DNA from: Frankiales bacterium
GTDB lineage: Bacteria > Actinomycetota > Actinomycetes > Mycobacteriales > SCTD01
Reading direction: 5' to 3'
NCBI GenBank assembly: GCA_025464695.1
Contig: JAODNQ010000270.1
Location: 1-64,000 of the forward strand
DNA length: 64,000 bases
A program made the translations under genes and the position numbers. Shown here piece after piece: positions 8,109 to 17,172 of the stretch. The notes under the pieces were generated by a model. That model did not search any database. It had not been told where the DNA came from and saw only the letters and a program-made list of their open reading frames with translations. Each line of letters opens with the position of its first letter. Within the stretch, counting starts at the first letter, position 1.

Positions 8109-9251
8109 ATGTCGGGCATGGACTTCTCGATCACGCCCGAGCAGCAGGCCCTGTACGACGCGATGCGCCGGCTCGGCCGCGAGGTGATCGCCCCGGGAGC
8201 CGCTGAGCGCGACCGGGACGGGCGGTGGGACCCCGACGTCTGGAAGCGGCTCGCGGCTGCGGGCGTGGCCGGGATGCCGGTCCCGGAGGAGCACGGCGGC
8301 AGCGGCGGCTCGATTCTCGACTGCTGCCTGGTCAACGAGGCGCTGGCCGAGGGCGGGGGCGACGGCGGGCTCGGGCTGTCGCTCGGGGCGCACTGGGTCA
8401 TCGGCACCGTCCCGATCTGGCTGCACGGGACGCCCGCGCAGCAGGCCCGGTGGCTGCCCGGCCTGTGCGACGGCTCGCTGATCGGCGCCTGGGCGAGCAC
8501 CGAGCCCGAGGCCGGCTCCGACGCCGGCGCGATCCGCACGGCGGCGACTCCGGACGGCGACGGCTGGCTGCTCAACGGCACGAAGATGTTCATTACCAAC
8601 GGGCCCATCGCCGACGTCTGCACCGTCCTCGCGCTCGCCCCCGAGGGGCCGACGGCGTTCATCGTCGATACGACCAACCCCGGGTTCACCGTCGGCCGGG
8701 AGCTGGACAAGATGGGCTGCCGGTCGTCCCCCACCGCGGAGATCGTGCTGCGCGACTGCCGGGTCGGGCCCGAGTCGGTGCTGGGCAAGCGCGGCGAGGC
8801 CCTGTGGAGCATCGCGTTCGAGTGCTTCGACTGGGAGCGCACGGTGATGATCGCCGGCTGCGTCGGCGGGATGCGGGCCACCCTCGACGACGCAATCGCC
8901 TACGCGAAGCAGCGGCAGCAGTTCGGCAAGCCGATCGCCCACTTCCAGGTGGTCGCGCACAAGCTCGCCGAGATGGAGATCAACTACCAGGTGGTCCGCA
9001 ACGCGGTCTACAAGGCGGCCTGGCTCAAGCAGGAGGGGCTGCCGCACGTGCTGGAGGCGTCGATCGCCAAGTCCCTGGCGGGCCGGCTCTCCGTGGAGAA
9101 CGCGCTGGAGTGCGTGCAGGTGCACGGGGGCTACGGCTACACGAAGGACTTCCGGGCGGAGCGGGCGCTGCGGGACGCGAAGCTGACGAGCATCGGCGGG
9201 GGGACGACGGAGATCCAGAAGCTGATCATCAGCCGGACGATCCTGGCCTGA
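8109..9251 (+). CDS. Acyl-CoA dehydrogenase
   Basis: 380 residues, normal full length. It has the N-terminal helical domain, the GAWASTEPEAGSDAGA flavin/substrate loop, LLNGTKMFITNG, and the C-terminal HGGYGYTKDF and GGGTTEIQ motifs. It catalyses FAD-dependent alpha,beta-dehydrogenation of acyl-CoA. The usual MCAD-type catalytic Glu in the EGT motif is Gly here (GGGT); Glu243 in the helix motif DWERT fits the isovaleryl-CoA dehydrogenase-type base position. It stands alone, with no beta-oxidation partners nearby. Confidence 0.9.
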   Translation: MSGMDFSITPEQQALYDAMRRLGREVIAPGAAERDRDGRWDPDVWKRLAAAGVAGMPVPEEHGGSGGSILDCCLVNEALAEGGGDGGLGLSLGAHWVIGTVPIWLHGTPAQQARWLPGLCDGSLIGAWASTEPEAGSDAGAIRTAATPDGDGWLLNGTKMFITNGPIADVCTVLALAPEGPTAFIVDTTNPGFTVGRELDKMGCRSSPTAEIVLRDCRVGPESVLGKRGEALWSIAFECFDWERTVMIAGCVGGMRATLDDAIAYAKQRQQFGKPIAHFQVVAHKLAEMEINYQVVRNAVYKAAWLKQEGLPHVLEASIAKSLAGRLSVENALECVQVHGGYGYTKDFRAERALRDAKLTSIGGGTTEIQKLIISRTILA

Positions 9252-9486
9252 TCCGCTCGAACCTGAGAGGTATGCGCAGGATCACACGCTTGTCAGCACC
9301 TGTGCGTCGACTCTGCGTGACTGTCTGAGTGCAGTTGTCCGTGTCGATGGTCCTTCGAGGTCCGTTCGGGCTAGTCACTTGCTCCTGATCCGTGGTCCCT
9401 TGTCGTCAGTTCGCCGTCCGGAGGCCTTGTGGACGCAACAGGCGCCTGATGCTGTGGCACCCGACAGCGCACAGAAGGGACAGCCG

Positions 9487-10959
9487 ATGACGACGCTCGA
9501 CCTCCTCACCCCCGTGCTTCAGCGGCTGCCCGCGCGTGACCCGTCCTCGGTGCGCGCTGAGGCGCGCGCCGTCTCCGGGCCGGCTTGGCGGGTCGGCTAC
9601 GCGCGGGCCCTGATGGCGGCCGACGCTCTCGTCCTCGTGCTCGCGACGCTGCTCTCCCTGGCACTGCACCCCGGCACGGTGCTGCTGGACACCTGGACGC
9701 TCGGTGCCGTCGCAGTGACCGTCCCCGGCTGGCTCGCCGTGCTCGCTCTCGGCCGCTGCTACGAGCACCGCTTCCTCGGCCACGGCACGGAGGAGACCAG
9801 CCGGGTGCTCCGCTCGTCGGGGCGACTGGGGATGGTGGTCGGGGCCGCCTGCTTCGCGGTGCAGGTGCCGCTGTCACGCGGCTACCTCGTGGCGCTACTG
9901 CCCGCAGGCACGGTAGGGCTGCTGGGGGTCCGGGTCCTCGCCCGCGCCGTGCTGCGCCGCCGGCGCGCCCAGGGTCAGCTCCGCACGCGGGTCCTGCTGG
10001 CCGGAGACGCCGGGGCCGCGGCCACGCTGGCCCTGCGGCTGTCGGGCGGCGGCGAGTACGACGTCGTCGGTGCGTGCGTACCCGGCGGTGCGGCAGGCCA
10101 CGTGCTGGGGGTGCCCGTGCTCGGCGGCCTGACCACGCTCCTGCCGGCGGTGCGCGAAGCCGGAGCCGACGCCGTCGCACTGCTCGGCGGCCCTGCCCTG
10201 CACACCGACGCGCTGCTGCGGCTGTCGGTGGAGCTCGAGGGCACCGGTGTCGAGCTGCTGATCGCCTCCGCCCTGCCCGGGCTGGCGGGGTCGCGGGTCT
10301 CCGTGCGGCAGATGGCCGGTGAGCCGCTGCTGCACCTCGACGCCCCCGAGCTCGGTGGTGCCCGCCGCGTGGTCAAGGCCGTCTTCGACCGTTCGGTGGC
10401 CGCCGTGCTGCTCCTGCTCGGCGCCCCCCTGCTGCTCGGGCTCGCCCTCACCGTCCGCTTCAGCAGCCGGGGGCCGGCGCTGTTCCGCCAGGAGCGGGTC
10501 GGCCGCGACGGGCAGCGGTTCCGGCTCTACAAGTTCCGCACCATGCACGTCGACGCCGAGGCCAGGCTGGCCGAACTCGTTCCGGCCAACGAGAGCGACG
10601 GCCGGCTGTTCAAGATGCGCCAGGACCCCCGCGTGACGCGGGTCGGCCGGCCGCTGCGCAAGTACTCCCTCGACGAGCTGCCGCAGCTGCTCAACGTCCT
10701 TCGTGGCCAGATGTCGCTCGTCGGCCCCCGTCCCCCGCTGCCGGCGGAGGTTGCCGGCTACGCCCCCAACGAGCACCGTCGCCTCCTGGTCAAGCCCGGC
10801 ATGACCGGCCTCTGGCAGGTCAGCGGCCGCTCGGAGCTGTCGTGGGCGGAGACCGTGCGGCTGGATGTGCAGTACGTCGAGACGTGGTCACTCGCGCTCG
10901 ACCTCACCCTGCTGGCCCGCACGGTCGGCACTGTGCTGCGGGGCCGCGGCGCCTACTGA
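9487..10959 (+). CDS. Polyprenyl glycosylphosphotransferase (initiating sugar transferase), copy 1
   Basis: 490 residues. The N-terminal half has four or so membrane helices, a nucleotide-binding-like CoA-binding region (VLLAGDAGAAATLA), and a fifth helix. The C-terminal bacterial sugar transferase domain has RFSSRGPALFRQERVGRDG, KFRTMH, the DELPQLLNVLRGQMSLVGPR motif and KPGMTGLWQVSGR. Such WbaP-type enzymes move a sugar-1-phosphate from a nucleotide sugar to undecaprenyl phosphate, the first membrane step of EPS synthesis. ATG at 9487 was chosen; upstream codons give no recognisable sequence. A close paralogue lies at 31083-32561. Confidence 0.88.
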   Translation: MTTLDLLTPVLQRLPARDPSSVRAEARAVSGPAWRVGYARALMAADALVLVLATLLSLALHPGTVLLDTWTLGAVAVTVPGWLAVLALGRCYEHRFLGHGTEETSRVLRSSGRLGMVVGAACFAVQVPLSRGYLVALLPAGTVGLLGVRVLARAVLRRRRAQGQLRTRVLLAGDAGAAATLALRLSGGGEYDVVGACVPGGAAGHVLGVPVLGGLTTLLPAVREAGADAVALLGGPALHTDALLRLSVELEGTGVELLIASALPGLAGSRVSVRQMAGEPLLHLDAPELGGARRVVKAVFDRSVAAVLLLLGAPLLLGLALTVRFSSRGPALFRQERVGRDGQRFRLYKFRTMHVDAEARLAELVPANESDGRLFKMRQDPRVTRVGRPLRKYSLDELPQLLNVLRGQMSLVGPRPPLPAEVAGYAPNEHRRLLVKPGMTGLWQVSGRSELSWAETVRLDVQYVETWSLALDLTLLARTVGTVLRGRGAY

Positions 10960-10967
10960 GCGCCGCT

Positions 10968-10973
10968 TAGGCT
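10968..10973 (+). promoter_or_regulatory. -10 box of the nitrobindin-like gene
   Basis: TAGGCT followed by 7 nt and the GTG start at 10981, a leaderless arrangement. Confidence 0.45.
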
Positions 10974-10980
10974 GCTCCCC

Positions 10981-11568
10981 GTGACCGACGGGCCGTTCGA
11001 CCGCAACCTGTCCGTGCCCGACCCCCCCGGCGGGTCGCTCGCGGACGAGCAGCAGGTCTCGCCCGGGCTGCACCCGGCGCTGGAGCACCTCGCGTTCCTG
11101 GTCGCCACCTGGAAGGGCGTCGGCGTCGTCGGCTACCCGACCATCGAGGGCAGCAACTACGAGCAGGAGCTCGTGTTCGCCCACGACGGCCGGCCGTTCC
11201 TGTCCTACAGCAGCCGCACCTGGCTCATCGACGACGCCGGCACGCGGGTGCGCCCGGCGGCGTCGGAGGTCGGCTGGTGGCGCCCCGGAGCCACGGCGTA
11301 CGACGTCGAGGTCCTGCTGGCCCACCACACCGGCGTGGTGGAGGTCTACGTGGGCAACGTGGCCTTCACGCGGATCGAGCTGGTGACTGACGTCCTGGCT
11401 CGCACGGAGACGGCCAAGGAGGTCACGGCGATGAAGCGGCTGTACGGGCTGGTCGAGCCCTCCACCCCGGGCGGGCCGCGCGACCTCGCCTACGCGGTCG
11501 ACATGGCGGCGGTCGGGCAGCCGCTGCAGAGCCACCTCAGCGCGCGGCTGGCGAAGGTGACCGCGTGA
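10981..11568 (+). CDS. FABP/nitrobindin-like heme-binding family protein (DUF1794)
   Basis: 195 residues. The LHPALEHLAFLVATWKGVGV segment matches the nitrobindin opening (L-x-P-x-L, then a W-x-G-x-G beta turn), followed by ten or so beta strands and a C-terminal QSHLSARL (His185, in the usual heme-ligand region). Members bind heme in a lipocalin-like barrel; an NO or peroxynitrite role has been proposed for some. The stop overlaps the next start (GTGA). In many actinobacteria the gene is near a Fur gene and ygfZ, both found much further right in this window. Confidence 0.82.
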   Translation: MTDGPFDRNLSVPDPPGGSLADEQQVSPGLHPALEHLAFLVATWKGVGVVGYPTIEGSNYEQELVFAHDGRPFLSYSSRTWLIDDAGTRVRPAASEVGWWRPGATAYDVEVLLAHHTGVVEVYVGNVAFTRIELVTDVLARTETAKEVTAMKRLYGLVEPSTPGGPRDLAYAVDMAAVGQPLQSHLSARLAKVTA

Positions 11569-12062
11569 GGGCAGCGCTCCTGCTGGTGGCCGGGTTGTTG
11601 GTGCTGCCCGCCTGCACGGACGGCGGCGACGACGGTGTCGAGCCGCTGCCGACCATCCAGACACTGCCACCCGAGACCACGCCACCGCCTGTGGTGCCCA
11701 CGCGCACCGATCAAGTTCCGCCGCTGGTGCTGCCGTCCCGGACCCGCGATCTCGCGGCGGGCGGGAACGACAAGGACGCGTCCCTCACCCGGACCACCCT
11801 GACCGTGACCGTGCCTGCCGGCTCCCGGCTGAGCATCACAGGCGCCTGCCAGGGGAGCAGCACGCTCACGGTCGAGACCGACCCCGACAGCAAGGCCGGC
11901 TTCGAGCTCCCGTGCGGGCCGGCGACGGCGAACGAGATCACCGTGCAGGAGGCGACGCTGCTGACGTCACCGAAGACCTATCGGGTGCGCATCTCCGCAC
12001 CAGCGCCCGCCCGCTACTACGTCGCCGCCGGCGCCGTGAACACGCGCGTGATCCCGGGTTAG
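11565..12062 (+). CDS. Putative lipoprotein
   Basis: 165 residues with a short hydrophobic leader ending in the lipobox LPAC (Cys17), then an acidic/Pro/Thr-rich linker and a small beta-rich domain. Two more Cys (in GACQGS and LPCGPA) may form a disulfide. The GTG overlaps the nitrobindin gene stop. No known domain is recognised. It is likely attached to the outer face of the membrane. Confidence 0.65.
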   Translation: MRAALLLVAGLLVLPACTDGGDDGVEPLPTIQTLPPETTPPPVVPTRTDQVPPLVLPSRTRDLAAGGNDKDASLTRTTLTVTVPAGSRLSITGACQGSSTLTVETDPDSKAGFELPCGPATANEITVQEATLLTSPKTYRVRISAPAPARYYVAAGAVNTRVIPG

Positions 12063-12150
12063 CACTCCGTCTGCACAACGGCCTTTGCGACAGGCCCTTT
12101 CCCTGTACCCTCCGACTGACTCTTCCGCTCACCAGGTCTAGGGACTCCAC

Positions 12151-12618
12151 ATGAACAAGCGCTTCGGGGCGATCGCCCTGGCTGCGGCGAGCCTTCCGGT
12201 CTTCGCTCTCGGCACCCCCGCGTTCGCCCAGGCGACGCCCAACCCGCCCGCGAACCCCTGCGGCAACAACTACACGAACGGACGTCCGTTCGGCCTGCGC
12301 ACCAGCCCCGGTGCCACGGCGTCCGGTCGCGGTGTCGAGCCGTCCGCCAAGGTGGCTCGCGGCTCTGTCATCGAGCTGACGGCTCGTCTTGTGCGCCAGG
12401 ACGCTCGTGGACCTGAGGCGCACTGCGGTGGGCGCAACGTCCGCTTCGTGACGCGCTCCGGCGGTCGCAGCACGGATGCCCGCGCGGGCGGCGGCGTCAC
12501 CGACACGGACGGTCTGGTCTCCTCGTCCAAGACCGTCACGGCGCCTTTCCGCTTCAAGGCGATCTTCGACGCCGGCAAGCTCGCCACCGGCGAGACGCTC
12601 GTCACTCTCAAGAAGTAG
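12151..12618 (+). CDS. Secreted protein of unknown function
   Basis: 155 residues: a clear signal peptide (MNKRFGAIALAAASLPVFAL, cleavage near AFA-QA), then a mature domain with two Cys (PCGNN, AHCGG), many Arg/Gly/Thr and a beta-strand pattern ending TLVTLKK. It looks like an Ig-like fold. No family is recognised. A perfect 16-bp hairpin follows at 12625, so the gene ends a transcription unit. Confidence 0.6.
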   Translation: MNKRFGAIALAAASLPVFALGTPAFAQATPNPPANPCGNNYTNGRPFGLRTSPGATASGRGVEPSAKVARGSVIELTARLVRQDARGPEAHCGGRNVRFVTRSGGRSTDARAGGGVTDTDGLVSSSKTVTAPFRFKAIFDAGKLATGETLVTLKK

Positions 12619-12624
12619 TCCAAT

Positions 12625-12660
12625 CGCGGCGGGCCCCCTCTCTGGAGGGGGCCCGCCGCG
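12625..12660 (+). terminator. Strong intrinsic-type hairpin
   Basis: A perfect 16-bp stem (12625-12640 with 12645-12660), loop TCTG, extremely GC-rich. There is no T tract, as is common in high-GC actinobacteria. It separates the secreted-protein gene from the DUF4012 gene. Confidence 0.8.
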
Positions 12661-12672
12661 TGTCTGGAGGCC

Positions 12673-14448
12673 CTGATCAGAAGACCGCTCCTCGCCGCCC
12701 TAGCCCTGCTCCTCGTACTCGCCGGCTGGCTCGGGGTGCGCGGGCTGCTTGCCGAGCGGGCGCTCGTCCAGGCTCGCGCCGATCTGCAGGCCGCCCAGCA
12801 GGCACTCACGCAGCAGGACGTCACGCAGGCCCAGCGGCAGATCGACGCGGCAGGTGAGCGCACGCAGGAAGCCCGGTCACGAACGGGCGACGTGGTCTGG
12901 CGTGCAGCGGCCCAGCTCCCCTGGGCCGGCCGGAGCTTGCGCACCGCCCGCGGTCTGGCTGTGGCTGCCGACGACCTGGCGAGCACGGTCCTGCCTCCCC
13001 TGGTGACGGTCGCCCGGGACATCGACCCCGCGCGCCTCAAACGCGCCGACGGAACGGTCGACCTGGCGCTCGTCGAGCGCAGCTCTCCGCTGCTGCGTCA
13101 GTCGTCGACGCGAACCACAGCCGTACTGCGGCGGCTTCGTACCACCCCAGCGTCGCTCCTTCCCTCGCCCCTAGCAAGAGCGCGGCGACAGCTCGTCAAG
13201 CAGACCAGCGACCTCGACAGCGCCCTGCGCGGCGCCGCAGAAGCGGCAGGTGTCGCGCCCGCACTGCTGGGCGCCGATCGTCCTCGGCGCTACCTGGTCC
13301 TCGTGCAGCAGACCGGCGAGAGCCGCGGCACCGGGGGGCTCATCGGCGGCTACGCCCTCGTCGAAGCCGATGCCGGGCGAGTTCGGGTCACGGAACAAGG
13401 GACGCGTGGCCTGACGCTGGACGGCCCGGTCGCCCCCCCGCTCGGCACGCCTGCGGACTACATCAACCGGTACGGGGAGGACGGAGCCTTCTTCTACGGC
13501 GTGAACGTCAACCTCAGTCCCGATCTCCCGAGAGTTGCCACGGTCGTCGCGGCTCGATGGCGGGCGGCAGGGGGTCCCGTGCTCGACGGCGTGGCAACTG
13601 TCGATGCTCGAGCGCTCGCCCTGCTGCTTCGGGGCAACGGACCGGTCGACGTTGGCGAGGGGCGCACGGTCGCGCCCGAGCAGCTCGAGCAGTTCCTCGC
13701 GGTTGACCAGTACGTGGGGGTGCCGCTCACGAGCCAAGCGGCTGCACAGCGCAAGGAGCGGCTCTCCCGGGTGGCGGCGTACGCGGTCGGGAAGTTGCAG
13801 CAGAGCGGCGACAGCGAAGCGCTGCTACGCGGGCTCTCGGCAGCGGTGCGGTCGGGGCACCTGCACCTGACGAGTCAGGACCCCGCGCTGCAGCCGGTCC
13901 TGGCGCGGACAGGACTCGACGGAGCGCTCCCGCGCGGCAGTGCCCCGCTGGCCTACGCGGTGGTGACCAACGCGACCGGTGGCAAGCTGGACACCTTCTT
14001 CACCCGCTCTGTCCGGTACCTCGCCGAGGGATGCAATGGTGCACGACGTCGCTCGCTCATAGAGGTGACGCTGCGGAGCGATCCGCCGCCCGACCTGCCG
14101 CCCTACCTGACGATCGACCTCAACGTGGCTTCTCACCAGTCGCGGACGAACAGACTCAACGTGGCGGTCTACGGCACCCGCGGGGCCACGCTCCGCCTGG
14201 CGACCCTCGACCGACGCGTGCAGAGCACTGCCCCAGGGCCGAGTGGTCCTGAGCTCCGGGAGGACACCGAGGCGGGCCTGCCCGTGTGGAGCCGGCGCAT
14301 CGAGCTGCCGCCCGGCCAGCAGCGGGTCCTGCGCCTCGAGCTGGACGAGCCGACCTCAGCGGGGGCTGCTCGTGTGCCGGAGCAGCCACTGGCGCGCGAC
14401 CTCTCGCGCGTTGTCCGTGTTCCAACGTGTGGTGATCCTTCGGCCTGA
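12673..14448 (+). CDS. DUF4012 domain-containing membrane protein
   Basis: About 590 residues. An N-terminal membrane helix (RPLLAALALLLVLAGWL) is followed by an Ala/Gln-rich helical region and a large DUF4012 domain, with the ADRPRRYLVLVQQTGESRGTGG segment (compare LLLxQNxxExRxxGG in the family) and FFYGVNVNLSPDLP. DUF4012 proteins are common in actinobacterial polysaccharide clusters; their role is unknown. The membrane helix lies upstream of the first GTG (12736), so translation probably begins at a non-standard codon: CTG 12673 or ATC 12676, just after GGAGG at 12666-12670. The start is uncertain. Confidence 0.75.
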   Translation: MIRRPLLAALALLLVLAGWLGVRGLLAERALVQARADLQAAQQALTQQDVTQAQRQIDAAGERTQEARSRTGDVVWRAAAQLPWAGRSLRTARGLAVAADDLASTVLPPLVTVARDIDPARLKRADGTVDLALVERSSPLLRQSSTRTTAVLRRLRTTPASLLPSPLARARRQLVKQTSDLDSALRGAAEAAGVAPALLGADRPRRYLVLVQQTGESRGTGGLIGGYALVEADAGRVRVTEQGTRGLTLDGPVAPPLGTPADYINRYGEDGAFFYGVNVNLSPDLPRVATVVAARWRAAGGPVLDGVATVDARALALLLRGNGPVDVGEGRTVAPEQLEQFLAVDQYVGVPLTSQAAAQRKERLSRVAAYAVGKLQQSGDSEALLRGLSAAVRSGHLHLTSQDPALQPVLARTGLDGALPRGSAPLAYAVVTNATGGKLDTFFTRSVRYLAEGCNGARRRSLIEVTLRSDPPPDLPPYLTIDLNVASHQSRTNRLNVAVYGTRGATLRLATLDRRVQSTAPGPSGPELREDTEAGLPVWSRRIELPPGQQRVLRLELDEPTSAGAARVPEQPLARDLSRVVRVPTCGDPSA

Positions 14449-14460
14449 CAGGATGCACTC

Positions 14461-15474
14461 ATGACGAAGACAGCGCTCATCACCGGCATCACCGGCCAGG
14501 ACGGCTCCTACCTCGCCGAGCTGCTGCTGGAGAAGGGCTACGAGGTCCACGGCCTGATCCGCCGGGCCTCCACCTTCAACACCGACCGCATCGACGGGAT
14601 CTACCAGGACCCGCACGTCGACGACCGCCGTCTCGTGCTCCACCACGGCGACCTCACCGACGGCACCGGACTGGTGAACCTGGTGCGCGAGGTGCAGCCG
14701 GACGAGGTGTACCACCTCGCCGCGCAGAGCCACGTCAAGGTCAGTTTCGAGATGCCGGAGTACACCGGTGACACGACCGGGCTCGGCACCATGCGCCTGC
14801 TCGAGGCGATCCGGCTGTCGGGGATCGACACCCGGTTCTACCAGGCGTCGTCCAGTGAGCTGTACGGCTCCACGCCACCGCCGCAGAACGAGCAGACCCC
14901 GTTTCACCCGCGGTCGCCCTACTCAGTGGCGAAGTTGTACGGCTACTGGGCGGTGGTGAACTACCGCGAGGCCTACGGCATGCACGCGACCAACGGCATC
15001 CTGTTCAACCACGAGTCTCCGCGACGCGGCGAGACGTTCGTGACCCGCAAGATCACTCGTGCCGTAGCGCGTATCCAGGCCGGCTTGCAGCCCGACCTGT
15101 GGTTGGGCAACCTGGACTCGGTGCGCGACTGGGGCTATGCCAAGGAGTACGTCGAGGGCATGTGGCGGATGCTGCAAGCCGACACGTCTGACGATTACGT
15201 CCTCGCGACGGGACACGCCATGACGGTGCGTGACTTCTGCATCGCGGCCTTCTCCCGGGCCGGCCTCGACTGGGAGCAGTACGTCAAGTACGACGCTCGT
15301 TATGAGCGCCCGTCGGAGGTCGATGCGCTGATCGGTGATGCTGGCAAAGCGGAGCGGCAGCTCGGTTGGAGGGCGCAGACCTACGGCGACGCACTGGTGA
15401 ACCTGATGGTGGATGCCGACGTCCTGGCGGTCGAAGACTCCTTGGCGGGCCGCTCGGTGCGCATCGACCGGTAG
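14461..15474 (+). CDS. gmd: GDP-mannose 4,6-dehydratase, copy 1
   Basis: 337 residues, a short-chain dehydrogenase of the GMD type: NADP-binding [30 protein letters not shown], the ASSSELYG active-site strand, [10 protein letters not shown] with the Tyr-x-x-x-Lys pair, and [16 protein letters not shown]. It converts GDP-mannose to GDP-4-keto-6-deoxymannose, the precursor of GDP-fucose. The neighbouring convergent gene encodes GDP-fucose synthase, the next enzyme. A second, diverged GMD lies at 34951-35919. Confidence 0.95.
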   Translation: MTKTALITGITGQDGSYLAELLLEKGYEVHGLIRRASTFNTDRIDGIYQDPHVDDRRLVLHHGDLTDGTGLVNLVREVQPDEVYHLAAQSHVKVSFEMPEYTGDTTGLGTMRLLEAIRLSGIDTRFYQASSSELYGSTPPPQNEQTPFHPRSPYSVAKLYGYWAVVNYREAYGMHATNGILFNHESPRRGETFVTRKITRAVARIQAGLQPDLWLGNLDSVRDWGYAKEYVEGMWRMLQADTSDDYVLATGHAMTVRDFCIAAFSRAGLDWEQYVKYDARYERPSEVDALIGDAGKAERQLGWRAQTYGDALVNLMVDADVLAVEDSLAGRSVRIDR

Positions 15475-15491
15475 ATCGGACGAGGGCAGGC

Positions 15492-16451
15492 TCAGAGCCG
15501 AGCGTCGACAGCCACGTGGTCGCGGAACCACTGGTACGTGCGCTCCACGCCCTGCTGCAGGGGAACGCTCGGCTCCCAGCCCAGCGCTCGCAGCCGGGAG
15601 ACGTCGAGCAGCTTGCGGGGCGTCCCGTCCGGCTTGCTGGCGTCCCAGTCGAGCTCGCCGGCGTAGCCGACGACGCCGGCCACCAGCTCGGCCAGCTCCT
15701 TGATCGTCACGTCCTCGCCGACGCCGACATTGATGGTCTGTGGATCGTCGTAGTGCTCGAGCAGGTGCACGACCGCGGCCGCGAGGTCGTCGACGTGCAG
15801 GAACTCGCGACGGGGCGCTCCGGTGCCCCAGAGCGGGACGCGGGTCTCGCCGCGCTCCTTGGCCTCGTGCATCTTCCGGATCATGGCCGGCATGACGTGG
15901 CTGCCCTGCAGGTCGAAGTTGTCGCCGGGACCGTAGAGGTTGGTGGGCATGGCGCTGATCCACGGCAAGCCGTACTGGCGGCGCACTGCTTGAACCTGCA
16001 TGATCCCAGCGATCTTGGCAATGGCGTAGGCGTCGTTCGACGGCTCGAGCGCGCCGGTCAGCAAGCTGTCCTCGTGGATCGGCTGTGGCGCGAACTTGGG
16101 GTAGATGCAACTGCTGCCCAGGAAGAGCAGCCGCTCGACGCCTACCTCACGCGCGACATCCATGACGTTCACCTGGATGCGCAAGTTGTCGGAGAGGAAG
16201 TCTGCGGGGTACGTCGCGTTGGCCAATATCCCACCGACCTTCGCAGCGGCCAGCACCACATGCGAGGGCTTCGTCGTGCTCACGTAGCGACGGACAGCGT
16301 CTCGATCCCTCAGGTCCACCTCAGAGGAGGACCGACCCACAAGTCGCACCCCGACCCGTTCAAGCGCTCGCCACACCGCGCTACCGACGAGCCCGCGGTG
16401 TCCGGCGACGAGGACTGTGTCATCAGGCCCCAAAGGACAAGGAGGGATCAC
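15492..16451 (-). CDS. fcl: GDP-L-fucose synthase
   Basis: 319 residues. VLVAGHRGLVGSAVWRAL is the nucleotide-binding motif, AAAKVGGILAN and FLGSSCIYPKFAPQPI are the family signatures, and YAIAKIAG holds the catalytic Tyr-x-x-x-Lys. The enzyme epimerises and reduces GDP-4-keto-6-deoxymannose to GDP-L-fucose using NADPH. It is encoded convergently to gmd, with only 17 nt between the stops. The start is GTG 16451. Confidence 0.94.
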   Translation of the reverse strand: MIPPCPLGPDDTVLVAGHRGLVGSAVWRALERVGVRLVGRSSSEVDLRDRDAVRRYVSTTKPSHVVLAAAKVGGILANATYPADFLSDNLRIQVNVMDVAREVGVERLLFLGSSCIYPKFAPQPIHEDSLLTGALEPSNDAYAIAKIAGIMQVQAVRRQYGLPWISAMPTNLYGPGDNFDLQGSHVMPAMIRKMHEAKERGETRVPLWGTGAPRREFLHVDDLAAAVVHLLEHYDDPQTINVGVGEDVTIKELAELVAGVVGYAGELDWDASKPDGTPRKLLDVSRLRALGWEPSVPLQQGVERTYQWFRDHVAVDARL

Positions 16452-16572
16452 GCACCGATCGTAGGCTCAAGGCCACGTCGGGTTCCTCCAGCACAACTCG
16501 GCTAGCCTGCACCGCTCTGCACGCCACCGCTTCGACCGCACAATTGACTGGTTCTCGGAGAGGGGCTCGGAG

Positions 16573-17172
16573 ATGAGGGGCGGACTCGAGCAGCTTCTCC
16601 CGAAGGACCTGCTCGGACGCTTGACCCTTCGACGCCTTGGAGCCTCCGTCTTCGCGATCGCGGGGTTGATAGCTGCGGCGCCGGGGGGACTGCTCCCGGG
16701 GATCTTCGGACTCGACAGTCAGCGGAGCTACGCCGTGGTGAACCGCAACCAGCTCTGTGAGCCCGTGCTTGCTTCGCCGGTGCTTGCCGTGCTGGCCGCG
16801 AGCACCTTGGCTGTTTCCGCTGTTCTGCTTCGGCTAGACCCGGTGCTCGCGCTCCCGCTCCTCGCTCACCAGACAGCAGAACGGGTCTTCAAGCAGGTCT
16901 TTGCAACGTCGACACAGGCCGCCTACCCCAGTGGACATGCTGCTACATGGGGCGCCATAGTGGTGGTGATGCTGGCTGTGGTTGCGCGACGGGCCCCGCG
17001 GTTCCGCGCTGCGGCCGCGCTCGTCGTAGGAATCCTGCTGCTGCACGGGGGCGCCTGTGTCGTCCGGGCCGGCGGCCACACGATCAGGGACGTGTTGGGG
17101 GCCTACTTGCTCGTAGCAGCGCTGACGTGCTTACTCGCACCTGCTGCCCCGGCTGCACACGCAGCCCGATGA
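16573..17172 (+). CDS. PAP2-family phosphatase, membrane protein
   Basis: 199 residues with about five membrane helices. The PAP2 signature YPSGHAATWGAIV (the middle PSGH motif) and RAGGHTIRDVLGAY (the third motif, His-x-x-x-Asp) are visible; the first motif K-x-x-x-x-x-x-R-P is not clear, although EDRVFK-like basic residues precede the PSGH. Likely an undecaprenyl-pyrophosphate or related lipid phosphatase that recycles the EPS carrier lipid. The stop overlaps the next ATG (ATGA). Confidence 0.75.
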   Translation: MRGGLEQLLPKDLLGRLTLRRLGASVFAIAGLIAAAPGGLLPGIFGLDSQRSYAVVNRNQLCEPVLASPVLAVLAASTLAVSAVLLRLDPVLALPLLAHQTAERVFKQVFATSTQAAYPSGHAATWGAIVVVMLAVVARRAPRFRAAAALVVGILLLHGGACVVRAGGHTIRDVLGAYLLVAALTCLLAPAAPAAHAAR

